From the NCBI GenBank assembly GCA_945787595.1, contig CALZJV010000244.1, positions 8,867 to 15,127 on the forward strand: a stretch of DNA of 6,261 nt, in the 5' to 3' direction. This stretch comes from an uncultured Desulfobacterales bacterium (GTDB lineage: Bacteria > Desulfobacterota > Desulfobacteria > Desulfobacterales > JAFDCJ01). A program made the position numbers and the translations under genes. Shown here in pieces: positions 1-5,608 of this stretch; position 1 is the first letter of the stretch, and each line of letters starts with the position of its first letter. The notes beneath the pieces are model-generated. The model was not told the origin of the DNA. It did not search any database and saw nothing but the letters and a program-made list of their open reading frames with translations.

Positions 1-212
1 AAAAGTTGATGCGGATTGTTGATGCGGTTTACCATCGCTACCCAGCGCCAATCTTCCGGATTTTCGAGAATTTTTTCGCAAATCTTGTATAGATTGTCCC
101 CTTTATCTACGATAATCTCAATCGAATGATTATCTTCGGCAGAGACAGCCAAGGGAACTATAGAAAAAAATATTAAAAGAATTATGGCACTACGCAGGAT
201 TTGTATGTTCAT
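1..212 (-). CDS. Secreted LysM-domain protein, N-terminal part (cut by left edge)
   Basis: The reverse strand is open from an ATG at 212-210 to the window edge, giving 70 codons. Residues 1-25 form a clear Sec signal peptide: a short basic start, a hydrophobic core (IILLIFFSIVPLAV) and a VSA|ED cleavage site. From about residue 33 the protein reads IIVDKGDNLYKICEKI, followed by a W-R-W segment and VNRINNPHQL. This matches the LysM fold, with its G-D-x-L-x-x-I core and an N-x-I/N-P end. LysM domains bind peptidoglycan or other N-acetylglucosamine polymers, so an envelope location is expected. An AAGG sequence lies about 11 nt before the ATG as a modest ribosome site. Everything after the first LysM is outside the window. 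Similar proteins often carry a FecR or peptidase domain downstream, but nothing here shows which. The gene is divergent from the response regulator and has its own promoter candidate at 368-394. Confidence 0.8.
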   Translation of the reverse strand, partial: MNIQILRSAIILLIFFSIVPLAVSAEDNHSIEIIVDKGDNLYKICEKILENPEDWRWVAMVNRINNPHQL

Positions 213-367
213 TAAATTAACAACCTTGATCGAGTAAATTTATCAGATAAGATCTGTGCGGATCGTGATGGAAATCGCTCAATTTAGTTTCTAATGAATC
301 GTTTTAGATTTGAAAGTAGGTACAGGCAGAGATGTATCCTCAAATATCGCGAATTTTTAGTCACTTC

Positions 368-394
368 ATTATAAAAGGCAATGGGGATTGTCAA
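368..394 (-). promoter_or_regulatory. Sigma70-type promoter for the LysM gene
   Basis: On the minus strand a perfect -35 box TTGACA (394-389) and a perfect -10 box TATAAT (373-368) are separated by 15 bp. The usual spacing is 16-18 bp, so the promoter may be weak or activator-dependent despite ideal hexamers. Transcription would start near 361 and leave a leader of about 150 nt before the LysM start codon at 212. This is a sequence match only. Confidence 0.5.
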
Positions 395-532
395 GCTTTA
401 AAAAGGGTACTTCAGTGAGAAGGCCGGATCTCAAATATTCAATTTTCAATCGGAAATATTCACTCTTTATGATTTCACTTGAATCTTTGAACATATGCCT
501 TAACTTAAGAACGGCTCTTTAAAGGCTAATTC

Positions 533-540
533 AAGGGAGG
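533..540 (+). promoter_or_regulatory. Strong Shine-Dalgarno of the response regulator
   Basis: AAGGGAGG ends 7 nt before the ATG at 548. It fixes the start of the response regulator gene. Confidence 0.8.
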
Positions 541-547
541 CGCGTGT

Positions 548-1021
548 ATGGAAAAACGAGATCTGCTGACTGGGAAGAGAATCCTGATTGTCGATGATGA
601 GCCGGATGTATTGGACAGCCTGGCTGATTTGTTAATCGAGTGTAAGGTTACCAAAGCAGCCAATTTTGAACAAGCTAAAGATCTTCTGCTAAACCAGTAT
701 TTTGATATGGCAATTTTGGACATCATGGGCGTTGATGGCTATGAGTTACTGAAAATATGCACCGAAAAACGAGTGGTCGGTGTCATGTTAACGGCCTATG
801 CGATGACTCCCGAAGATATCAAAAAATCTTATGATAACGGGGCGGCATCATTTGTGCCCAAAGAAAAGATGGCCGACATCACGACGTACTTAGGTGATAT
901 CTATGAGGCCAGGGAAAAAGGCAAGAATGTGTGGTGGCGCTGGTTTGATCGCTTGGCTGACTACTGTGAGAAGAAATTCGGTCCTGATTGGCAAAAAGAA
1001 CATGGCTTTAAGATCAGATGA
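548..1021 (+). CDS. Single-domain (receiver-only) response regulator, CheY-like
   Basis: This 157-residue protein is a phospho-acceptor receiver domain (about residues 9-120) plus a short tail, with no DNA-binding or enzymatic output domain. The receiver hallmarks are all present: the acidic pair D16-D17 in ILIVDDE, phospho-acceptor D58 in AILDIMGVDGYE, switch T82 in MLTAYA, and K105 in SFVPKEK. F102 sits at the aromatic switch position. It should accept phosphate from a histidine kinase encoded elsewhere and signal by protein contact. The tail (about 121-157) is basic and aromatic, starting near KNVWWRWFDRL and running through KKFGPDW. Tails of this kind occur, to my recollection, on orphan receivers of Desulfobacterota; that is memory, not a search result. 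The start is set by a strong AAGGGAGG site 7 nt upstream. No partner kinase lies in the window, and the gene converges on livF, so no functional link to the transporter can be claimed. Confidence 0.9.
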   Translation: MEKRDLLTGKRILIVDDEPDVLDSLADLLIECKVTKAANFEQAKDLLLNQYFDMAILDIMGVDGYELLKICTEKRVVGVMLTAYAMTPEDIKKSYDNGAASFVPKEKMADITTYLGDIYEAREKGKNVWWRWFDRLADYCEKKFGPDWQKEHGFKIR

Positions 1022-1089
1022 ATATGGCAAGCATTCTCAAAGATATTTTCCGCAGAAAAAGTAGTCGCGATTTTACATATACAGGATAA
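1018..1089 (+). CDS. Possible 23-residue ORF overlapping the response regulator stop
   Basis: An ATG at 1018 overlaps the regulator's TGA in the ATGA arrangement typical of coupled genes. It opens 23 codons ending in TAA at 1087-1089. The predicted peptide is basic and begins MNMASILKDIFRRKSSRD. There is no separate ribosome site, so translation would depend on coupling. It could be a real micropeptide, the stump of a lost second gene, or chance. I do not recognise it. Confidence 0.2.
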   Translation: MNMASILKDIFRRKSSRDFTYTG

Positions 1090-1101
1090 TCTTGATTATC
1101 C
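1084..1101. repeat. Perfect 18-bp palindrome at the livF stop (convergent gene junction)
   Basis: GGATAATC (1084-1091) and GATTATCC (1094-1101) form an 8-bp perfect inverted repeat with two bases between. It lies exactly where the response regulator (+) and livF (-) converge, and includes the livF stop codon (1096-1098). It is a reasonable place for a shared transcription end, but neither strand has a following T-run, so a classical intrinsic terminator is not supported. It could also be a protein-binding palindrome. Confidence 0.4.
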
Positions 1102-1803
1102 GCCGATCCAGAATGCTTTTTCTAGATCGGTGAATTCTGATGTCGGACCTTCATATTTGTTCCTGCCAAGCTCCAATACATAGACGTAATCTGAAATCTT
1201 GAGAGCTTTGCGGATTTCCTGGTCGACAAGAAGTATGGTGAGTCTTTCCTTATCGCGAAGATCCGTCAGCATCCGGTAGACTTCTTCTGAAAGCATCTTG
1301 GACAAACCGGCTGTAGGTTCATCAACCAGCAGCATCTGGGGATCTGACATGAGTGTACGTCCGATCTCCACCATACGCTGCTGCCCGCCGGATAGTTCAC
1401 GTGTCATCTGCTTGCGTCTTTCGCCTAAGATGGGAAAGCGCTCGTAGTTTTCCTCGATCTTCTCCCTGACACGGTTTTTGTCTCGACGGAAAGTCCATGC
1501 TCCCAGTGCCAGGTTGTCCTCCACCGACATATACGGGAAAATCCCGGGCTGTTGCGGGATGTATGCTAACCCCCTTTGGATGCGCTTGTATGTGGGTGTC
1601 GCGAGAATGCTCTCCCCATTTAACAGGATCTCACCAGCATTGGGCTTGAGGAAGCCGAAGACTGCTTTAAGCAACGTGGACTTGCCGACGCCGTTGGCGC
1701 CCAGAATCGTAGAGATCATGCCCTTCTCAGCTACTAGCTCAAGATTCTGAAGGATATTGAGATCCTTGTAGTAACCCACATAGAGGTCACTGACTTCTAA
1801 CAT
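1096..1803 (-). CDS. livF: LivF, branched-chain amino acid ABC transporter ATP-binding protein
   Basis: This is one of the two cytoplasmic ATPases that power the Liv importer. Numbered from the start chosen here (235 residues), it has Walker A GANGVGKST (35-43), Q-loop Q84 in YIPQQPGIFP, signature LSGGQ (137-141), Walker B MLLVDEP (157-163, catalytic E162), and VDQE at 193-196, where most ABC proteins have a switch histidine. That Q for H change is usual in LivF (normally VEQN) and distinguishes it from LivG. The length fits the family (about 233-237). An upstream in-frame ATG at 1839 would add 12 polar residues (MTQSENTREGQK). I prefer 1803 because GGGAGG lies 8 nt before it and the protein then starts MLEVSDLYVGYY, as family members do; the upstream ATG has only GGGGA nearby. 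It is the last gene of the operon, but stands about 250 bp from livG instead of being adjacent. Confidence 0.92.
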   Translation of the reverse strand: MLEVSDLYVGYYKDLNILQNLELVAEKGMISTILGANGVGKSTLLKAVFGFLKPNAGEILLNGESILATPTYKRIQRGLAYIPQQPGIFPYMSVEDNLALGAWTFRRDKNRVREKIEENYERFPILGERRKQMTRELSGGQQRMVEIGRTLMSDPQMLLVDEPTAGLSKMLSEEVYRMLTDLRDKERLTILLVDQEIRKALKISDYVYVLELGRNKYEGPTSEFTDLEKAFWIGG

Positions 1804-1811
1804 CTTTTGGC

Positions 1812-1817
1812 CCTCCC
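1812..1817 (-). promoter_or_regulatory. Shine-Dalgarno that decides the livF start
   Basis: GGGAGG on the minus strand lies 8 nt before the ATG at 1803-1801. It favours this start over the in-frame ATG at 1839. Confidence 0.6.
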
Positions 1818-2014
1818 GGGTATTTTCGCTTTGGGTCATTTTTTCCCCATGGACTATTTCTACTTCGTCACATTACAGAGTACTATTTTATTCGAATTTC
1901 AAAAAATTATGATATTAGTTGAGAAATGAGCTAAACTGCTCAACCTTGGAATGAGCTAAAATTATGGCATTCTGTCGATTTTTATAAAGAAAGATAGAGC
2001 GCAGCGTTACCTTA

Positions 2015-2049
2015 ATTTTAGTCATTTTAGCCATTTTAGATCATTTTAG
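2015..2049. repeat. Four ATTTTAG direct repeats, 9-10 bp period
   Basis: ATTTTAG occurs at 2015-2021, 2024-2030, 2033-2039 and 2043-2049; the last three are preceded by C. The period is 9, 9 and 10 bp, close to one helical turn. The inverted form (GCTAAAAT) occurs at 1956-1963. It sits just downstream of livG. Confidence 0.7.
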
Positions 2050-2081
2050 GCATTCGTTTCTTCCGCAATCATTAATCGATT

Positions 2082-2831
2082 CTATAGTTCATCCTCATCT
2101 TCATCCTCATCCTCATCCTGACCGAGATAAGCCTCGATCACCGTCGGGTCTTTTTTTACAACCTCCGGATCCCCATCGGCTATTAGGTCGCCATTGTCGA
2201 GCACAAGCAGGCGCTTGCTCAGCGTGAAGATCGTATCCATGTCGTGACTAATAATAATGATCGCTTTGCCGTCGCCGTTGACCCGGTATATGTATTGGAA
2301 AATAATTTCCATTAGCTTGGGATGTATGCCGGCAAACGGTTCATCCAGAATCATGATGTCCGGATCGAGCATGAGCAGTCGACCAAGCTCAAGAAGCTTT
2401 TGCTGGCCTCCGGAAAGCGCCTGGGCGTATTCATTGCGCAGGTGGTCCATGGTCAGGAATTCCAGTACCTCCATGGCCCGCTTTCGGAAATCCCGCCGAC
2501 GGGCTGTCGGGTTCATCGCGAGCGCCGGAACGTAGAGATTCTCCAGAACTGTCATGCGCCTGAAGGCGCGGGTCACCTGAAAAGTACGGCCGAAACCTGA
2601 TTGAGCCACTTTGTAAGGCGGCAGCGGATCGATACGCTTGCCATTCAGATAAACCGTTCCACTTGTCGGTTTGATGACTCCGTCAAGGATATTTGTCAGT
2701 GTGGTTTTGCCGGCACCGTTAGGGCCGATTAAACCGATCAGTTCCGGACCTTGAACCTTGAGAGATACATCTTTCAAAACCTGAAGTCCGCCGAAGTTCT
2801 TGTAGATCTTATTGATCTCAAGCTGGATCAT
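2082..2831 (-). CDS. livG: LivG, branched-chain amino acid ABC transporter ATP-binding protein
   Basis: This is the second cytoplasmic ATPase of the importer, 249 residues. Walker A GPNGAGKTT (36-44), Q-loop Q85 in GRTFQVTRAF, signature LSGGQ (139-143), Walker B IMILDEP (159-165, catalytic E164) and switch histidine H196 in IIIISHDMD are all intact. GRTFQ and the DEPFAGIHP stretch after Walker B are typical of LivG. Unlike LivF it keeps the H-loop histidine. The family usually ends near EAYLG; here YLGQ is followed by the strictly alternating acidic tail DEDEDEDEDEL (239-249), coded by a hexamer repeat. The ATG at 2831 overlaps the livM stop as ATGA, and a GGAGG inside the end of livM (2839-2843) lies 7 nt upstream, so the start is secure and translation is probably coupled to livM. 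Confidence 0.94.
   Translation of the reverse strand: MIQLEINKIYKNFGGLQVLKDVSLKVQGPELIGLIGPNGAGKTTLTNILDGVIKPTSGTVYLNGKRIDPLPPYKVAQSGFGRTFQVTRAFRRMTVLENLYVPALAMNPTARRRDFRKRAMEVLEFLTMDHLRNEYAQALSGGQQKLLELGRLLMLDPDIMILDEPFAGIHPKLMEIIFQYIYRVNGDGKAIIIISHDMDTIFTLSKRLLVLDNGDLIADGDPEVVKKDPTVIEAYLGQDEDEDEDEDEL
2088..2117 (-). repeat. Five tandem GAT-GAR hexamers coding the LivG acidic tail
   Basis: On the coding strand five 6-bp units (GATGAG or GATGAA) run in tandem and code for (Asp-Glu)x5, followed by Leu and stop. The units differ only at the third base of the Glu codon. Such a short tandem tract can gain or lose units by replication slippage without changing frame. Confidence 0.85.
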
Positions 2832-4051
2832 ACCGGCTCCTCCGTCTCCAACTCAGCCACGTCTGTGCTGGCGATCTCCAAGCGCTTGGCCACAGTTTGT
2901 TGCTTCTTGCCTGAACGAGAAAACCATAGCAGTATCGGGTGAATGAGACCATTACGCCAGAAACGTAGCGTGAGCATCAAGAGCAAACCAAAGACCACCA
3001 ACCGCCAGATGGTCATGTCGATGGTGATCGATCCGATCGTGAAGCTACTGCGCAGGAATTCGAGCGTGAAGGTTATGATAATCGCGCCAACCGCAGCACC
3101 AACGATGCTCTCCAAGCCGCCAATAACCGCCATGGCGATAACGATACTCATTTGCAAAAGGATCAGAATGTTCGGCGTAATGATTCCGATATAGTGTGCC
3201 TGTACGGCTCCGGCGGCGGCTGCCATCATTGAAGTGACGACAAAAACAAGAACTTTATAGCGCACGGTGTTGACCGCCAGCGCGGCGGCTGCCTCTTCAT
3301 CCTCTCTGAGCGAACGGATGAATAGTCCAAAGCGCGAACGCTCCAGCCAGACCATAATGGCCATGCAAAACAAGAACAGGAAAAGCATCACAAAATAAGG
3401 CGGCAATTTGTCGAAGGCAGTGTATGTTGTGTCGAAAATTGTGAGTCCGTCGCTGAACAAGGGCTTCAGCTTCAGTCCGGCCTGTCCGCGCGTAATGGAA
3501 ATTTCGGCACTGATCGCTGCACGCAGGATTTCCGAAAAGCCGATCGTAAATAAAGCCAAATATGCGGCCCGCAGGCGCAGAACCAATGCACCAATCAAAA
3601 ATCCGAAAAGGCCGCCCAATACAATACCCAGAAAAATGCCCCAAAAAATGGGGGGCTGGGAAACGACAACATCGGCGGGCCAGTTTTGTTTTGCGATGTC
3701 CAGGCAGCTCAGCTTACCCGAGGTTACGCCGATGGGGTCAAGGAAGACGAGGTACATGTCGCCCAGTTTGAACTCGCTGCAAATATTGGTCGCTGCGCTT
3801 GTAAGGTAGATATAATTGCTAAAAAGACCTGTGGAATAAGCGCCGATGGCCATAAAAGCCATGTGTCCAAAAGAGAATTGTCCGGCGTAGCCCCCAAGAA
3901 GCGACCAGCTCGATGCAAGGATGGCGTAAAATAGTGCCGTAATCCATAAGTGCATAATGTAATCGTAATCCGCTCGATGGTAAATAAACGGAAAAGCAAA
4001 CAGGAAAAGGACGGTCAAAGTACCGGCGATATGGGGGATGCGTTTTTTCAT
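2828..4051 (-). CDS. livM: LivM, branched-chain amino acid ABC transporter permease
   Basis: This is one of the two inner-membrane permeases forming the Liv channel, 407 residues with roughly nine or ten hydrophobic segments (for example 8-25, 33-52, 62-80, 136-158, 218-237, 265-285, 292-312, 315-333 and 349-365). The diagnostic LivM motif GGYAGQFSFGHMAFMAIGAY lies at 53-72. The cytoplasmic loop that contacts the ATPase is at about 239-268, including RSRFGLFIRSLREDEEAAAA. Between the third and fourth hydrophobic segments (about 81-134) there is a polar insert with C91 and C116, longer than in the short members of the family. The last 35 or so residues form a charged cytoplasmic tail. The start codon overlaps the livH stop (ATGA at 4048-4051, reverse strand) and its own stop overlaps livG, giving tight coupling. 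No strong ribosome site precedes it. Confidence 0.93.
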   Translation of the reverse strand: MKKRIPHIAGTLTVLFLFAFPFIYHRADYDYIMHLWITALFYAILASSWSLLGGYAGQFSFGHMAFMAIGAYSTGLFSNYIYLTSAATNICSEFKLGDMYLVFLDPIGVTSGKLSCLDIAKQNWPADVVVSQPPIFWGIFLGIVLGGLFGFLIGALVLRLRAAYLALFTIGFSEILRAAISAEISITRGQAGLKLKPLFSDGLTIFDTTYTAFDKLPPYFVMLFLFLFCMAIMVWLERSRFGLFIRSLREDEEAAAALAVNTVRYKVLVFVVTSMMAAAAGAVQAHYIGIITPNILILLQMSIVIAMAVIGGLESIVGAAVGAIIITFTLEFLRSSFTIGSITIDMTIWRLVVFGLLLMLTLRFWRNGLIHPILLWFSRSGKKQQTVAKRLEIASTDVAELETEEPV

Positions 4052-5292
4052 TGTTGGCGTCCGAAAAATCCTGTGGGCTTAAGCAAAAGCACCAGGGTTA
4101 GAACGATCATTCCATATGCGGGAATATAGGAGCTGGCCCGCGTGGGGTCGGGAACACAGCCGGTCCCCGCCGCTTCAATAATGCCGATCATTAAACCACC
4201 CAGGAAAGCGCCGGGTAGAGATCCCAAGCCGCCCAGGACAATGATCACGAAAGAGCGAAGCGTGGGAAGCATGCCCACCTGCGGCACCCAAGAGAAGGCC
4301 TGCACCAGTGTCGCCCCCGAGAGCGCTGCCAATACCCCGCCGAGTGCAAAAGCCAGGGTATTCATGGTGTCGGGATTAATGCCGGCGACTGCCGCGGCCT
4401 GCCGATCCTGGCTGACCGCCCGCAGCGCCTTGCCGGTCCAGGTACGGTAGAGAAAGAGCAGCAGAAGCACGAGCATGAGCACGGAAATGAACGCAGCGGT
4501 TAAACGCGGATTGGAAATTGATATGGTATCAAACAGCGTCAGGTTGCCTTTGCTGGTCTTTATGATCCAGGCGTCGGCCATACTTGGAATTCTGAGGATT
4601 GGGAAATCAAAGTACCGTCTGGCTTTTACCGGATTGGCCCCGGCAATGGCTTGAACAAAGTACTGAAGGAAAAAAGCTAAACCGAATGTTACCAGGATGC
4701 CATATTCGATGGGTCGATCGACTTTTCCTTTGTACATGGGCTGCAAAAAGATGCGCTCGAATATAAAACCGATGGCAAAAGTGATCACGCAAGCCGCCAC
4801 AAGCCCAAAAATCGGGTGGCTGCCGGGAAACCAAGTGGTTGTAAAGTAATAAACCACCATACCGCCGACCATATAAAACTCACCATGGGCAAAACTGACA
4901 ACGCCGAGTATGGAAAAGATAAGGGACAGTCCTAAGGCCATGAGGCCGTAGATGACCCCCATAATGAGACCGTTGGTGATCAGGGAGGCGACAAACCTGC
5001 CATTTGTTATACAGGCATTGGCGGGATCAGCGACTGCGAACGCCCAAACCAGTATGGCGATAATAATGAGGCCTGATAAAACGTTCCAGGACGTTCGCAA
5101 CCGGGGGGCGAAATACCAGAGAGGCAACAGCCCAATGGGACCTGTTGCTGCGCCGATGCCGGCGCCGGCCAGCCCCGCCCGGGAAACGTCAAGATTTTTA
5201 CGCAGAAAAATCCGCGGCGTAACGATACCTCCGACCGCCCCCCAGACAATCAACCACAAAACAACACTCCAAAAAATTGTTGAATGTTCCAT
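4048..5292 (-). CDS. livH: LivH, branched-chain amino acid ABC transporter permease with extra N-terminal membrane domain
   Basis: This is the partner permease of LivM. The canonical LivH begins at about residue 101: ITNGLIMGVIYGLMALGLSL leads into the diagnostic SILGVVSFAHGEFYMVGG (127-144), which matches the GVINFAHGEFYMLGA motif of the family. The ATPase-contact loop is at about 284-310 (GKALRAVSQDRQAAAVAGINP), and VLGGLGSLPGAFLGGLMIG (352-370) is also family-typical. At 414 residues it is about 110 longer than usual LivH (near 300). The surplus is residues 1-100: hydrophobic segment 7-24, a Gly/Ala-rich stretch with GIGAATGPIGLLPLWY (45-60), hydrophobic segment 71-88, then a loop with C94. 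No internal Met suits a canonical start, so the long form seems genuine. The ribosome site is mediocre (GAGGGG, about 11 nt before the ATG). It is separated from livK by 537 bp. Confidence 0.92.
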   Translation of the reverse strand: MEHSTIFWSVVLWLIVWGAVGGIVTPRIFLRKNLDVSRAGLAGAGIGAATGPIGLLPLWYFAPRLRTSWNVLSGLIIIAILVWAFAVADPANACITNGRFVASLITNGLIMGVIYGLMALGLSLIFSILGVVSFAHGEFYMVGGMVVYYFTTTWFPGSHPIFGLVAACVITFAIGFIFERIFLQPMYKGKVDRPIEYGILVTFGLAFFLQYFVQAIAGANPVKARRYFDFPILRIPSMADAWIIKTSKGNLTLFDTISISNPRLTAAFISVLMLVLLLLFLYRTWTGKALRAVSQDRQAAAVAGINPDTMNTLAFALGGVLAALSGATLVQAFSWVPQVGMLPTLRSFVIIVLGGLGSLPGAFLGGLMIGIIEAAGTGCVPDPTRASSYIPAYGMIVLTLVLLLKPTGFFGRQQ

Positions 5293-5323
5293 CGGTCTTC
5301 TTGCCCCTCGCTTGCCGGTTCAC

Positions 5324-5346
5324 CCTTATGGCGTAAGACCATAAGG
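5324..5346 (-). repeat. Hairpin in the livH leader
   Basis: CCTTATGG (5324-5331) and CCATAAGG (5339-5346) form a perfect 8-bp stem with a 7-nt loop, about 30 nt before the livH start codon. No T-run follows on the minus strand. It could shape translation start or protect an RNA end. Confidence 0.6.
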
Positions 5347-5347
5347 A

Positions 5348-5400
5348 TTGGGATCGGGAGCAGGGCAAGGCGGCCCTGCCTCCAGGTAATGATATCCCAA
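5348..5400 (-). repeat. Nested GC-rich stem upstream of livH
   Basis: The outer arms TTGGGAT (5348-5354) and ATCCCAA (5394-5400) enclose an inner stem GCAGGGC (5360-5366) / GCCCTGC (5373-5379) with a 6-nt loop. The inner stem can extend past one mismatch to 5356-5383. Together with the hairpin at 5324-5346 it gives a compact structured segment between livK and livH. No T-run follows it on either strand. Confidence 0.55.
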
Positions 5401-5415
5401 CCCGGACAAGCCGGA

Positions 5416-5507
5416 ATTGAATATTGAATATTGACGATTGAAGATTTATGGTCTCGCTTCGCTCAGTCTTTTTTATTTAAATCGATAGAATTGCTTAAAT
5501 ATTCAAT
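5416..5507. repeat. AT-rich block with 10-bp terminal inverted repeats (MITE-like)
   Basis: ATTGAATATT at 5416-5425 (also repeated directly at 5423-5432) faces its exact complement AATATTCAAT at 5498-5507. Similar bases flank both ends (CCGG on the left, CTGG on the right). Inside lie a GC-rich GTCTCGCTTCGCTC stretch followed by T6 and an AT-rich right half. It looks like a short intergenic repeat without coding capacity. I have no second full copy in the window to prove mobility. Confidence 0.4.
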
Positions 5508-5565
5508 CTGGCTATGCCATAAATTATGTGCAAATATGATGTGATTTCAATAAATAGGTACTAAG

Positions 5566-5608
5566 CTTTTTCCGAGACGACGGTCGGAAAAAGTGCCCCT
5601 GAAGGGCA
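5566..5608. repeat. Two abutting hairpins
   Basis: CTTTTTCCGA (5566-5575) and TCGGAAAAAG (5584-5593) form a perfect 10-bp stem with an 8-nt loop. TGCCC (5594-5598) and GGGCA (5604-5608) follow at once with a 5-nt loop. In the long stem the T5 tract comes first and the A5 tract last on both strands, so there is no U-run after the stem and it is not a classical intrinsic terminator. Confidence 0.6.

Larger units (their letters stand above)
213..547. other. Divergent intergenic region, 335 bp
   Basis: No credible gene is seen on either strand. The region separates the minus-strand LysM gene from the plus-strand response regulator and must hold promoters for both. The minus-strand promoter at 368-394 is good. 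On the plus strand only a TATGAT -10-like box at 468-473 with a poor -35 was seen, so no promoter is called. Two small perfect palindromes lie just upstream of the regulator ribosome site: CTTAACTTAAG at 499-509 and CTTTAAAG at 517-524. They could be operator half-sites or chance. AATCGCTCAATTTAGT (273-288) and AAATATTCAAT (433-443) recur in the livK-livH spacer. Confidence 0.6.
1804..2081. other. Unusually long AT-rich livG-livF spacer with short repeats
   Basis: No gene is visible. Reading leftward (operon direction), a cluster of ATTTTAG repeats lies at 2015-2049, followed by a pair of AATGAGCTAAA direct repeats (1951-1961 and 1925-1935) and then A/T-rich sequence leading to livF. TGAGC-TAAACT-GCTCA within 1928-1943 can form a 5-bp hairpin. 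Weak promoter-like boxes for livF can be drawn (for example a CATAAT box in the minus sense near 1908), but none has a good -35, so none is called. In most Liv operons livG and livF are adjacent or overlapping. Confidence 0.6.

Noticed and set aside
1084..1101. Bidirectional intrinsic terminator between the regulator and livF
   Set aside because: The palindrome is AT-rich and no T-run follows on either strand, so it is listed as a repeat only.
1925..1946. Integron attC-like site (GTTRRRY / RYYYAAC cores) in the livG-livF spacer
   Set aside because: Only a GCTCAAC core-like word is present; the matching partner core and the inner attC structure are missing.
2015..2049. CRISPR-like array
   Set aside because: The repeats are 7-8 bp with a 9-10 bp period and no spacers of CRISPR size; they are simple direct repeats.
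2257..2600. Plus-strand ORFs opposite livG
   Set aside because: They are antisense shadows of livG, which has all ABC motifs intact in its own frame.
3297..3999. ORFs of 69-133 codons on both strands within livM
   Set aside because: They lie inside the livM frame and have low-complexity, non-family sequences; livM is clearly the coding frame.
5566..5593. Intrinsic terminator after livK
   Set aside because: The T-run precedes and the A-run follows the stem on both strands, so no U-tract trails the hairpin.
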